Positions 1-11,643 of a DNA stretch of 64,000 nt are shown piece by piece. Positions within the stretch are counted from its first letter, which is position 1. Every line of letters starts with the position of its first letter. The notes beneath the pieces were generated by a model, which worked only from the letters and a program-made list of their open reading frames with translations, was not told the DNA's origin and made no database searches. The DNA is from Camellia lanceoleosa (taxonomy: Eukaryota; Streptophyta; Magnoliopsida; Ericales; Theaceae), in assembly GCA_025200525.1 (NCBI GenBank), contig CM045758.1, positions 2,480,001 through 2,544,000 on the forward strand, written 5' to 3'. Made by a program: the position numbers and the translations under genes.

Positions 1-616
1 GATTGACACAAAATTAGCTAATTATAACTAATTTCAAATCCCACCTAATTCAATTAGTCTAATTTGACTTCTTTTAGAACCCAATTAATTATATTTAAAT
101 TTATCATTCTGAATCAGATTTTTAATCAAACTCTCAAAAGGCTCCAAATATTAAATTAAACTTATTTTCATTGTCAATTTTGATATTCCAAATCATCTAA
201 GCCTTCAATTTCTGATCAGACTCAAATTTCCATCAATAAATTACATATTTAAATTGGGCACATCATAATTAAATTTAATTTATAATAACCACAATCCTCA
301 ATTCTCATGACTTAATCAACTCCAATTAGGACCTAATTAATCGAATCTCAATTTCACTAAACTAAATCGAATATTTAATTAAACTTCCAAATGGGCCCGC
401 AATTAAAATTAGATTGATTCAACTTCTTAATTTCACTTCCTTAAGCCATTTGGACCCTTAATTTCTAATTCTAAAATAGCTCTTTAATAGAATCATATAC
501 GAGTCGGATCCCACAATCCTCATAAATCCCAAATTAAATTATAATACTCGTTAATTAAATTTCAAATTCTCATAATTAATCAAGTACTACTCATTATACG
601 TGATGGGGTCGTTACA
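1..616. mobile_element. Right end of an LTR-type element (left part outside window)
   Basis: AT-rich noncoding DNA ending in GGGGTCGTTACA at 616. The same type of terminus (GGGTT[A/G]TTACA, GGGTTATCACA) closes the three solo LTRs in this window, each flanked by a 5-bp duplication. No coding potential is visible. The left end and its duplication are outside the window, so solo LTR versus full element cannot be decided. The assignment rests on the terminus and on the similar taatttaa-rich composition of the last 300 bp of the other LTRs. Confidence 0.45.
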
Positions 617-2054
617 GATAATAAATGCCTCAACAGATATATATATATATTCAACATTTTCAAAGTGAGCGGTTAATAAATCCAACTCCACCATTTTATC
701 TCATATTATGCAAATTTCATCATCAATTCGTATTTCCATAACATTCCAAAATTAATTATATCAATTAATTCATAACAAAAAATTAGGGCTTTCATCCATC
801 TTTCTCAACTTTGACCCAAAGGCACAAATATCAACAACTAACAACAATACCATCACTTTAAGACCCAAAACACATATTTATGAGTCAAAATAACAAAACC
901 CCCTTCATATATTTAGAAACCCTAACACCCAAAATCACCCAACTTCAACATTAAATCAAAATGACTAAAAATTTATGTCAAAGATCATATAAATGAATAG
1001 TTATCCCTACCTCAAATTTGGAGCTCAAAGGAAGAAGATGAAGAAATTCGAAGTGCTCCAAACCCCACTATTTTCGGATCAAAATGTAGCCCTCAACAAG
1101 CTCCACACTTTTTACAAAGGCCCAAGGTTAGAAGATCACTCATACTAGATCAAACCCTAGAGAGAAGTTAGAGTTTTAGAGTGAGGTGCTCTCCAATGGA
1201 GGTTTTGAAAAAGTAAGAAAGAGAAAGAAATTCAAAAAGTGATCCAAAAAGGTGAAACTTCGATGATATAAAGTCTTCGCTCGGCGTGAAACCCCGCCAA
1301 GCGCCGACAGATTCACGCTCGAGCGTCAAAACGCGCGCTCGAGCGTCGGATGCACACTCACAGAAGTTTTGCAGGCGATAGTCCCCACTCGCCCCGCTCG
1401 AGCGGAGGAACAAAATCAAAGGGTCACGCTCGAGCGTCAAAACTCCCGCTCGAGTGTACGAAGACCTGCAGAGAAAAATACTGGGCGATGGAAATTCATG
1501 CTTGAGCGTCAAAATGCCTGCTCGAGCGGAGAAGCAATAACAAAGGGCCCGCTCGAGCGTCAAAAGCCCTGCTCGAGCGTGAAGGCCAAATTCTGAGCAT
1601 CAACCTTTGGTTTCAAAGCACAACCAACCTGTTTCAAACCTGCCCAACACAACCCAAGACTCAAATAGAAAGAGCAAAGGATGGAAATGAGAATGAGACA
1701 ACAACACATCCACGGAACCGAGTCCGGAATACAATAAATAAAGAGAGAAAAAACCAGGATCGGGAAAATCCCAAATTGTCATTTGAACTCTAAGGGGATT
1801 GTTTATAAAATTGATGAAATGAATGATGGATAAGTAAAATCAGAGAATCCTCATGATTGTTGGTGTTGTGTGAAAAATACAAATGCTATGAAATGTGTTT
1901 GAGGTGCCTACTTACCGCTTCATGTGAGTACGACGAATGTGAGATTGTGTTTGAGGTGTCCACCTACCCGGTCCGCGTGAGGACAACAAATGTGGGAATG
2001 TGGTAATGTGTCCACTGGCCAACATGTGAGGATGACGAAAGTGGAAAGACTTAA
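617..2054. other. Noncoding retroelement-like DNA between two LTRs
   Basis: There is no credible gene here; short ORFs overlap palindromic repeats on both strands. The stretch holds a CGCTCGAGCG palindrome array (1318-1577) and, near its right end, about three degenerate copies of a ~60-bp unit with the theme 'tgtttgaggtg(c/t)cc(t)ac...gtgag.acgac.aatgtg' (about 1865-2045). Its architecture (plain DNA, purine-rich leader, palindrome array) resembles the 3' LTR that follows, so it is probably a piece of a related LTR element. The five bases before the next LTR (CTTAA, 2050-2054) are its candidate target duplication. Confidence 0.4.
1318..1577. repeat. Paired CGCTCGAGCG palindrome array, copy 1
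   Basis: CTCGAG-core palindromes begin at 1318/1338, 1397, 1429/1449, 1501 (CTTGAG)/1521 and 1552/1572. Within each pair the start-to-start distance is exactly 20 bp, so two 10-bp palindromes are separated by a 10-bp spacer. The distances 1429 to 1501 (72) and 1501 to 1552 (51) alternate long and short. The spacer is asymmetric, commonly TCAAAA plus four to five GC-rich bases. Confidence 0.9.
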
Positions 2055-3990
2055 TGTAACGCCCCAAATTTCTAGCCCAAATGATAATACAACAATCACG
2101 GCTTTTTCAAGAAAAACCGAATATAAATCTCCAAACTTACATTATATGATACAATAGTTCTTCATGCAACAACACATTAATCCAACAACAAGTAAATAAA
2201 CAAATAAATACCCCCAAGGGTTTACCAATTTCCAAGGTTTGAGCGTGGTTACACAAAATGGTTATTCAAACCCACACAAACACAGCCTTTGGCTTACACA
2301 CAGGGTCACAGCAAAATGAGAGTATTGTACTCCCAACACACATACTTCTACGCACCAAGTTAGGTGGGATCACTACATCTTTTCCTGCACAAAAATCCTG
2401 TAGGGTGAGCATAAAGCCTAGTAGGAAACTCTCAACAAAGTATATGCATTTTATACAAGTTTCAAGAGATAAAAAGCACATGCCATGCTATGCCCTTTTT
2501 GAAGATAAATCACATTTTCATCTTTTGAAAACCATCATGCTCAATGATATCATGCAATTTTAATTGTTTAAAACTTAACAATTTATTTCAAGGGCGGTAA
2601 ATACGACTCTAGTAATCCCTAGGTCGGTGTCTGCAAGTAAACCATACAAGTACTACCAAATTGTCATTTTTACCGATATTAACCGGAAGGCTAGACACCT
2701 ATCCGTGCGGGTTTTCGGTCTTTTACCCTGGACTCTCAGGCCAACTTATTCAATATCATCTACACCACTTATCAAGACTTACTAACGTATTTACCCCAAA
2801 ACCATTTCATGAAAACTTATTTCTCAACATTCTTTTCTCAATGCAAGTTTTCAAATCAACTTTCAAAGTTTAATGTAATCAAATGAATTGATATGCCAAT
2901 TTCACAAGATGAATACAAATACTTTTATTCCAATTCATCATCCAAGGAATAACACAATTCCCTCTTCTCAAGTATCCTCAACAATTAGCTATTTCAAGAC
3001 TATTTCAATGTTTTGAACAATAATATCCAAAATAAATAATAATTCTCATATTCCTTGAAATTCATCATTTATATAAATATAAATAAGAAAATTTTCAAAC
3101 ATTCATTTATTTTGACACACAAAATAAATATAACAATATCATTTATGGATTTTCAGTCTCCTTTAAAAAAAATTCCCAAATTCTAGATTTTCTCACAAAA
3201 ACTATACAACTCAAATCTTTTGAAAAAAAACTTTCCAAAATCATCTTTTCTTCAATCAATGAAGATCAAAACCTATAAGATCATTTTAAAAAAATAAGAG
3301 ACAAACCCACTTTCAAAATCGCTCAAGTTCTTGAATCAATAATCAATTTTCAAAGCTATCGAAAGATGATTTCAAAAATCATATAGATCTTGCAAAAATA
3401 TATATATAACTCTAAGAAAATCCATATCTCAAGTTTTGAAGAAGAAATAAGATGAAACCCTTAAAATCAACGGTATCGAAACTCAATCTTCACCGCACAC
3501 AATAAAACCCTCAAGAAGTTAACCAACTTTGATGAAGAACATATTGCAGAACTCTAATGGATCTTGAGAAATTGAGGTTTGATCCAATTTGGCATAAGGA
3601 AATGTAGAGAGAAGGGAGAGGAAAGGGCTTTTAGAGAGAGAGAGATATACAAAAGTGATCTGAAATATCAGATTCATGAACTGATATAACATGGTCCACT
3701 CGAGCGTGGAAAGCCTCGCTTGAACGTCAATACACTTTCCCAGTACTGTTATAGACAGGTCAAACTTCTAGAACCAAACATTTTTCGCTCGAGCGCATAA
3801 ACGGCTGCTTGAGTGGACAAGCAACTTTTAATGCATTTTGCATTTTTGCTTTGAGGGCGCTGCCCTTCAACCCCACCAGGGAGCTGCCCTAGGACCCACA
3901 AAGAGGCGCTGCCCCTTGGACCTCTGCGAGCTAACTGGGCAGCTCGATCCCCGACATACTTAGCGAAGTAGCAAAAATGGGATCGCTACA
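2055..3990 (-). mobile_element. 3' LTR of a Ty3/gypsy (Tekay-like) element, minus strand
   Basis: Read on the minus strand the LTR starts TGTAGCGATCCC at 3990 and ends GGGGCGTTACA at 2055, a 1936-bp LTR with TG...CA termini. It lies directly beside a polypurine tract (3991-4006) and downstream of a chromovirus-type pol on the same strand, as expected for a 3' LTR. It contains a reduced palindrome array (3699-3813) and a GA-rich stretch near 3636. The matching 5' LTR was not found; the element is truncated in its reverse transcriptase region. Confidence 0.75.
3699..3813. repeat. Paired palindrome array, copy 2 (inside gypsy 3' LTR)
   Basis: Two pairs are present: CTCGAG at 3699 with CTTGAA at 3719, and CTCGAG at 3788 with CTTGAG at 3808. 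Both pairs keep the exact 20-bp spacing even though the second member of each is mutated. The pairs are 89 bp apart. Confidence 0.85.
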
Positions 3991-4006
3991 ACCTTCCCCC
4001 CTTAAA
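3991..4006 (-). other. Polypurine tract of the gypsy element
   Basis: The minus strand reads CTTTAAGGGGGGAAGGT immediately before the TGTAGCGATCCC start of the 3' LTR. A purine run abutting the LTR is the usual primer site for plus-strand DNA synthesis in LTR retrotransposons. Confidence 0.75.
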
Positions 4007-4284
4007 GAATTTTATCTCCGAAATTTCAAATTAAACTACCCAAACAAAGGGGTTTCTAGCGATCAAAACCACGCTATTTCATTTTCAAATCACAATACTA
4101 ACTCTCAACCAAATTCCACCATTTCCACTATGGTTATCTCATTAACAACAACCTCCCAAATACGCATAAACATGAAATTTTCCAAAAAGTAATGGCAACT
4201 CTCAACAACGTTATGCTTAAAACAATAACGCACATATCAACATGTAGTTAACAACTTTAAATACGTTTCCTTCAACACTAGGGA

Positions 4285-6483
4285 ATATTACAAAGAAAAG
4301 TAACTTAGCATTTTCAAACAAATCCAGATATTTGGAGCGGACTTCCGCCTCCTGTTCCAACGTCGCTTCTTCAACCCCATGGTGTCTCCACAACACCTTT
4401 ATCAACGGTATAGTTTTGCCCCGTAGCACTTGCTCTCGGGTATCTAATATTTGAACCGGTCATTCTTCGTAAGAGGCATCCTCATCCACCTCAAAGTCAG
4501 CCCAATCAAGCACATAATAAGGGTTGGGTTCATACTTCCTAAGCATAGCTACATGAAATACGTTGTGAACTTCCGAAAGTTGTGACGGTAAAGCTAACCG
4601 ATATACCACTTCCCCAATTCGCTCTAAAATCTCAAAAGACCCAATGAATCTTGGAGATAATTTACCACTCTTACCAAATCTCATCAAACCCTGCCTTGGT
4701 GAGATTTTTAGAAACATAGTCACCAACTTCAAAAGATAAAGGTTGTCTCCTCTTATCGGCATAACTCTTTTGTCGGCTTTGGGCCGTAGCTAATCTCTTC
4801 CAAATGAGAACAACTTTCTCGATTGTCTCTCTAACAATTTTCGGACCCAGTAACGGTGCATCCTATTTCGGCCCAACAAATCAGTGATCTACAAGGTCGG
4901 CCATACAAGGCCTCAAATGGTGCCATCCCAATACTAGCATGGTAACTATTGTTGTAAGTAAACTCAATCAATGGAAAGTTCTTTTCCCAAGGCCCCTTAA
5001 AATCAAGGACACAAGCTCTAAGCATGTCCTACAAAATTTGAATGGTATGTTCCGACTGTCCATCGGTTTGAGGATGATAAGCGGTTCTAAGAGTCAACTT
5101 AGTTCCCAACGCTTCTTGAAGGCTTTGCCATAATCGAGCAGTAAAACAAGGATCCATATCCGACACAATAGTCATAGGGACTCCATGAAATCGAACTATC
5201 TCTCTAATGTACAACTCTACCAAGCGTTCAACTGAGTTACTAGTGCACATCGGAATGAAATGGATAGACTTAGTCAACCTATCAACAATCACCCAAACGG
5301 CGTCATTGCCTCATTGTGTTCTAGGAAGCCTAACTACAAAATCCATGATAACACACTCTCATTTCCACTCGGCTATTGGTAAGGGTTGTAACAAACCCGC
5401 TGGTCTTTGGTGTTCGGCCTTCACTTGTTAACAAGTAAGGCACTTCGATACAAATAAAGCGACATCCCGTTTCATACCCCTCCACCAAAACTGATGACTA
5501 AGATCATGATACATTTTAGTGCCTTTCAGGTGTACCGCAAGGCGTGAGTGATGGAACTCCTAAAGTACTTTCTCTCTACAAGATTCTGGTATAAACAAAC
5601 GATCTAGGTAACGTACACTCAGATCCGAGTGAACGTTCAAACCTTTCTCTTCCTTTCCATTGGAAATTTTAACACGGATTGATTCCATATCACGGTCTCC
5701 TCGTTGTGCCTCTATGACCTTACTAACCAAGGTAGGTTGAGCATTCAAAGTAAACAAGGTAGCATTCTCTCTGGACTCACCCAAGTGCAAATCAAACTTG
5801 CCAATAACATCTGGCATATCCCATTCCTGAATGGCTACACTTGCCAAACTACTCACAGATTTTCGACTCAAAGCATCGGCCACATTGGCTTTCCCTGGAT
5901 GATAGTGTAACTCAAAGTCATAATCCTCCATAAATTCCATCCAACTCCGTTGTCATAAATTCAAGTCTTTTTGAAAAAACAAATACTTTAGACTCTTATG
6001 ATTGGAGAAGACTTTAAACTTCTCACCGTACAAGTAATGCCTCCAAATTTTCAAAGCAAAAATCACCGTTGCTAATTCTAGATCATGGGTGGGGTAATTT
6101 TTCTCATGAGTTTTCAATTGTCATGAATCGTAGGCCACAACTTTTTCCTCTTGCATCAAGACACAACCAAGTCTATCCCTGGACGTATCATAATAGACAG
6201 TGTAATTCAAACCCCTTTCTGGAATTATTAAAACCGGTGCAGTAGTCAATCTAGTCTTAAACTGTTGGAATGACTTTTCACAAGCCTCACTCCACACAAA
6301 TTTGATACCCTTTCTAGTCAATCTAGCAAAGGTGCAGCTAGTCTAGAGAAGTCCCTTACAAAACGTTGATAATACCCTGCTAATTCCAAGAAATTCCGGA
6401 TTTCAAAAACATTCTTGGGTTGTTCTCAATTCTGTACGACATCTATCTTTGAGGAGTCCACAGTCACTTCCTCTCTAGACACT
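4285..6483 (-). pseudogene. Ty3/gypsy pol: RT end, RNase H, integrase, chromodomain (broken)
   Basis: Reading from 6483 downward: the RT C-terminal connection, RNase H (ends at the '[15 protein letters not shown]' type motif near 5870), the integrase zinc finger (CLTC near 5430), the integrase core with SDMDPCF and 'HPQTDGQSEHT' (5029-5292), the GKLSPRFIG region (about 4660) and a C-terminal chromodomain-like segment ('VLWRHHGVEEAT', about 4370). This order and wording match plant Tekay/Del chromoviruses. The frame is broken by several stops (after CLTC, near 5025 and 6320) and by a frameshift close to 4715, so it is not functional. It continues in RT sequence at 11827-12217, from which it was separated by an inserted LTR element. 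The last recognisable residues lie about 300 bp from the polypurine tract. Confidence 0.9.
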
Positions 6484-7080
6484 ACATATGTCACGACCCC
6501 ATTCCGGCCTTAGTAGAATGGTGCCGTGATGGCCAGTAATCCGAGATTACCAAAGGCCAACTTACAAAAATTCACACAATCAGAGTATAAATATATGGGG
6601 CCTACATATGCGGAAGCAAATTTAAATCTAAGTAGTCCATAAGAGTTGTGCATGGATCAAATGAATACATCTTAACATGGTTTTACATTTTGGATACAAA
6701 TGAATTAAAACTAAATATTATATCTTGATCAAAAGGCTTCTCAAGCCGAAATATACAAAAGAAATGGGTTACAAACAAAGAAACATAATTTTCAAGATGA
6801 TACAAAACATGAATCAAAACATCTTGCACATAACATTTTAGGCGTTACCGCCTTCTTGCTTGTCACCTACATATATATAAAGGGGAGGGTGAGCTTGGAT
6901 ACTCAGTGAATGATATAATTAATAAAAGTTTGAATGAATGATATCCGAGATCTTTATCAAAACAATACATATAATAACTTGTACAAAGCATGGGATGAAT
7001 CAAACTCATCAATCAAAGTCTTTCAAAGCTTCTTGGATGTTAATAACATCTACATAATATCAAAGGATGACATTCTGGAC

Positions 7081-7288
7081 AAAACAAGGGAATAATTGTC
7101 CCGGAATCGAAGCACACCCGTTCGCGACCGTCAGTGGCCGACCCGGAATCGGTTAGACAACCCACCCGAAAAACCATCGGTGGCAAAACAAGGGAATAAT
7201 TGTCTCGGAATCAAAGCACACCCGTTCACAACCGTCAGTGGCTGACCCGAGATCGATTAGACAAACCCATCTGTACAAGACCGTCGAT
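7081..7288. repeat. 104-bp tandem duplication inside LTR
   Basis: Two copies start with 'aaaacaagggaataattgtc' at 7081 and 7185 and share 'cacacccgttc..aaccgtcagtggc'. They differ by scattered substitutions, mostly C/T and G/A changes as expected from cytosine methylation decay. Confidence 0.85.
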
Positions 7289-7691
7289 GGCAAAAGAGAT
7301 ATCTCAACAAAGGTGCTACATAGGCTTAACATCCCCTAGCACGAAAGGACGTTCCAAGAATGTCATCAAAACAAACATAATACTTGATACAAAAACTAGA
7401 GATAATCATTCATACTTGAGCAAATACATTTCCAAAATGAAACAAAGCAAAGCTTTTATCAAAACATTAGAACATAGCTTTATTAAAAATACCACTCACA
7501 TAGCTCTTTGGGTGTGGGGATTAAGGCAAGGATCCAAGACCTACAAATACATGGCAAAGTCCATTGAATGCATTTCAAGAAGATAAGAAGAGATGCTCAA
7601 AGATGGATATGAAATGTATTCTTAAAAACAAGCTTTACATGAATGAAAATGATCTCGGCATTTCTTTCCAAAACCAAGTCAAGACAAAGCA

Positions 7692-7813
7692 AAACATGTG
7701 CTAGGAGTTAAAACACTGTTTTTCTTCTAGGGAAAACATGCTGGAAGCTAAAACACTGTTTTTCTTCTACGGAAAACATGCTGGGAGTTAAAACACTCTT
7801 TTTCTTCTAGGAA
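7692..7813. repeat. 40-bp triplet tandem repeat inside LTR
   Basis: Three copies of a unit around 'taaaacactgtttttcttct' begin near 7710, 7750 and 7790, a regular 40-bp period, followed by 'agcatgctggg'. Confidence 0.85.
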
Positions 7814-8034
7814 TAGCATGCTGGGTACCAACTAGGTCTTGAAATGGATGCACAGAGATGATCTAGGCAAAAATGGCGTAGCTGGGTGAACTCACGGAGT
7901 CTTGGCAGAGGTCCCATACCTTTTGGCCGAGGTGTGGTCTCCTAGGTCTAGGTGTGCGGTTGCTTGCTGAGATGTAACAAAGTGCCGGCAAAGGTGTACC
8001 ATGGTCAGCCTAGGTGTGTGGTGGTTGACCTAGG

Positions 8035-10491
8035 TGTCATGACCCAAACCCGCCCCTATGGGTTTAGCACTGTAACCGGCCAGTAATCCGTGATTACCGA
8101 AGGCCTGCTTAACAGTAATAACAGTAATACAGAGTACAAGGGCTGGCGGAAACCAAAACAATAATAAAAGATGTCCAATGAGCTATGACAGAATGTATGC
8201 AAAAAGTCTTTTCATACATATTCACATTCAGAACATGGAAATAGTATATACATACATATACAAACATCCAGGACAGGGACCTAATCCCTATCAGAACAGT
8301 ACAGTATAGGTACAGTCAGTCTATATAACACAGAAACAGAAAAGGAGAATCTAAAACACCCCAAAGCAGCCTTGGCTTGGCAGCACTTGGAACCTCGCAA
8401 TGAGCCACAATGGTTGGCTTGACAAAAAGGGAGTTTAACTCAACACTCCTAGCTTCGATCAGGTGCCTGGACACCTACATATATATATAAACAGTGAGCT
8501 AAAGCCCAGTGAATAACATATGCGTAAAGGGGTTAGGAATGAATGTCTTTTCAGTATTTAAAACAGTCATTTGAACAGTATATCAGTTATTCGATCATAG
8601 TAGTCATAAATGGTACATCCAATAGCAAACAGTACAGTAGGTCTTATCAGAACGAACAGTCAGTTGATGGCTATCATAACAGTAAATAGTAGTGGTTCCA
8701 AACATGGGAACCGACAGAGATCTCTGTGGCGAAGCGATGCTGAAGACAAGAATAAAGAATTGCTATGGATGCCACGAATACAGTTCGCAAATAGGACAAG
8801 CATTCATTCAGTAAGAAATATCATTTCAGAAAGCAGTACAGCTGATCAGTTAGAAAATATTCATGATTGAATATATCTTTATAACATTGTTACTCATAGA
8901 GCACTGGGCTACAGATAGGCTAGAGCGTCCTCGGATGCCAACCCTACACAGTAACAGGATGAACACACACTAAGTTGCACGTTTGGGAAACAATAACTTA
9001 GTCCCTATCTTGACTCGGTGTGGTTCTATAGCATTATCCTCATTAAGATGTCTTAAACTAGGCCTAGGAATGCCTAGGATGAAATGAGGATGCAAAGATG
9101 TACTTACAAACACTTTTCAAAATTTTCAGAAAACAGGGGTCTCGCTCGAGTGTGGCTTTCTATGCTCGAGCGGACATGCAGACAAAGGATCTCTGCTCGA
9201 GCGTGACTTCCTTCGCTCGAGCGGACTGTAAACGACAATAAAAGTACTGGATGCACTAAAATCACGCTCGATGGACGCTCGATCCAGGCTCGAGCGTGAG
9301 ACATAAGTCCTCGCTCGAACGTGAACTCTCTCGCTCGAGTGGACTATAAACATATGAAAGGTGCTGGATACACGCATTTCATACTCGAGCGTTACTTTCC
9401 TCGCTCGAGCGGGATGCATGCATTCAGAGTGTACGCTCGAGCGTAAAGTCTTATGCTCGAGCATGGGTCTAAAATCTGGAATTTCTAGATTGAACCTCCA
9501 AGCTCAAATTCAACTTTTAAAACATCAAATCCGATCCTTTTGGGCTAATTTTCTGGAAAGCACTTCAAAACTCATAATATGATATGTTTCAAAGATCAAT
9601 TTGCAACACCAAAGCCCAAAGGTGAGTCAATTAAACACAATTTCAAAGAAAACTTCAAGAACGTAAAGTGTATGCAACATGCATGTGTTCAATTGAAATC
9701 AAAGCTTCAAATACATGGCCAAATGACTCAATCCTTCTAAAAACATGTGAATTCATGAACTATAATCAAAATATGAACATGTATGTAGCAAATTTCATGG
9801 GAAAGACCTCAAAACTCAAGAATGTGCACATGAATGCATGAATTTCTACTCAATTCAATACTTTAATTTAATTCTTGGCCTTAAGCTCCCATTCCTCCAT
9901 GAATCATGCAAGAAATGACTTAAATTCACCATCAATAAGGTAAATATCCTACCTTAGGTCTTCAATTTCAAGTCTAGGAGTTCAATTATGCAATCTACCT
10001 TCAATTTCTTCAAGTCTCCAAGCTAAATTTGTTGAAATCAAGCTTTCTCCTAACTCTCTCTCTCTAGTCAGTTTTGTCTTTCAAAGATGAGCAAATGATG
10101 TATCTGACATGAATGAGGTAGAAAAGGGATGGTCTAGTGCCAAGCCACTAAGTGGCAATTAGGTAAATAACCTGAACTAATGTAATTTAACATTATTTAA
10201 TCTAATTTAATCGCTCCAAATCACATTTCAATTAAACATACCATAAAATCATATAAATTCTAATTAGCATGAAACACTAATCAGTTCCGGATTCGGCCGC
10301 CGATAAGGCCTTCAATTCGTAATTCAAAGATAAAACATGAACAGATTAATCAACAGTCAAGAGATAGCAATGCGCTTAAACTAATACACTCAATCAATCG
10401 ATTGTAATGTCACCAAATCGATTCTTAATCATGTTCGATCCGCTTTAGCGATGTCGGTGGTATTATCAAGAAAAAGGTGAGGGTTATCACA
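8035..10491. mobile_element. Solo LTR nested in solo LTR (TSD CTAGG)
   Basis: It starts TGTCATGACCC at 8035 and ends GGGTTATCACA at 10491, 2457 bp, flanked by CTAGG at 8030-8034 and 10492-10496. Internal sequence, including the phrase 'acctacatatatatataaacagtgagctaaagccc...' and a 'ggccgccgataaggccttcaatt' motif, recurs in the 2455-bp element at 20293-22747, so both are the same family. No gag, pol or internal region is present. It holds palindrome array copy 3. Confidence 0.88.
9145..9461. repeat. Paired palindrome array, copy 3 (inside solo LTR)
   Basis: CTCGAG-core pairs start at 9145/9165, 9196/9216, 9314 (CTCGAA)/9334, 9384/9404 and 9436/9456; every pair is spaced exactly 20 bp. A degenerate triple sits at 9267, 9278 and 9289 (11-bp steps). 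Pair-to-pair intervals 51, 70 and 52 mirror the 51/72 alternation of copy 1. The phrase '(g)tgctggat.cac' recurs about 118 bp apart, so the array is a decayed ~120-bp tandem repeat with two palindrome pairs per unit. Confidence 0.92.
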
Positions 10492-11574
10492 CTAGGTGTG
10501 CATGCTAGATAGGCGAAGGTGCAAGTGATCATGCAAGGTAGGCCAATGTGAGATACGATGCTTGGCCTAGGTGTGAGATCTAGGCAACAGTGGGTCTCAG
10601 TGACCACACTTAGGGAAATCCAAACTGGAAATTTGGGTTTTCTCTTGAATAACATGAAGAACATGAACATAAAAAGCATAAAGAACATAAATGCTAAAAT
10701 TATAACTTCTTATTCAAAATCTGAGATTTCATGATATGAGTTCAGAAACATGGACCTGGGTACCCATACTTGAAGGTTTCATGAAAACAAACAAAAACAT
10801 GGATCTTTATACAAACTTTCGGATCAAAACATGGTTTTTCTTCAAGAACACAAGGACATCACTTTCTCTTTCTAAAACAAACTTTAAATCAATGCATGGC
10901 TCATGAATCATGCTAGATCATGCAATGTGATTAGATCAATATAAAGAACAACAAGAGTAGATCGAGATTCTAACCTCAAAACACGAATCTAACAGTTCAA
11001 GGTGTGAATATCAAGCTTGGAAATCTATTCTCACTCTAAGAACTTTTTCCCTCTTCCTAGAGCTTCTCTCTCTATAAGGCTAGGATATGACAAAATGATA
11101 TGGGTTTCTTAGCTACAATCTAACTTAACCCTCTACTAGGACACGTGGCATCGCCGGATTGGATCTCCTCAAAAAGGTGCCAGAATGAAAAGACAAGAGT
11201 ATGACAACGTGTGTACAACAAGTAAGGTGGCATGGGCACTTTGACAAGGCAATGATCTCAGATTAGGACATAGGCTTCGGCAAGTAAGGTCACAATGATC
11301 GTGACTAGGGAGGATAACACTTAACCTAGCTGTGCCACACCTCGGCCTAGATGTGCCACACCTCGGTCTAGGTCATACCAGTCCCAAAACAAGATCACTA
11401 GGTGCAAGGATCAAGGATCTAGGATGCCTAGATGATAACATCTCGGCCTAGATGATACATATCTTGGCCAATATGCCAAGGTGAAGGTGGAGGTCAACCA
11501 AAGTGGTTTCAAGATGGTCCTAGGTGTTGGCGTGCAATGGCCTAGGTGTGAGAGGTTCAAAGGTGTGACCTAGG

Positions 11575-11643
11575 CTTGACATGACCTAGGCTTGGCATGA
11601 CCTAGGCTTGACATGACCTAGGCTTAACATGACCTAGGCTTGA
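11575..11643. repeat. Minisatellite 'tgacctaggcttgaca'
   Basis: Four to five copies of a unit of about 19 bp read TGACCTAGGCTTG(A/G)CA with small changes. Further scattered CCTAGG/'ggcctaggtgtg' motifs fill 7930-8034 and 10492-11560, the two sides of the nested solo LTR. Confidence 0.85.

Noticed and set aside
1168..1596. Overlapping ORFs of 75-131 aa with repeated 'ARA..LTLER' peptides
   Set aside because: Both strands are open because CTCGAGCG palindromes encode the same peptides in each direction; no start context, family or other coding signal.
4460..6321. Intact retrotransposon polyprotein gene
   Set aside because: Several in-frame stops, a frameshift and a 5.3-kb insertion; classed as a pseudogene.
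9145..9461. CRISPR-like array (short palindromic repeats with spacers)
   Set aside because: Plant nuclear LTR context, repeats of only 10 bp in fixed pairs, spacers of 10 bp, no cas genes.
9104..9464. Minus-strand ORFs across palindrome array 3
   Set aside because: Same palindrome effect inside a noncoding LTR.
10425..10688. 87-aa minus-strand ORF with 'MFFMLF' repeats
   Set aside because: Crosses the right edge of the nested solo LTR, so it joins two unrelated sequences.
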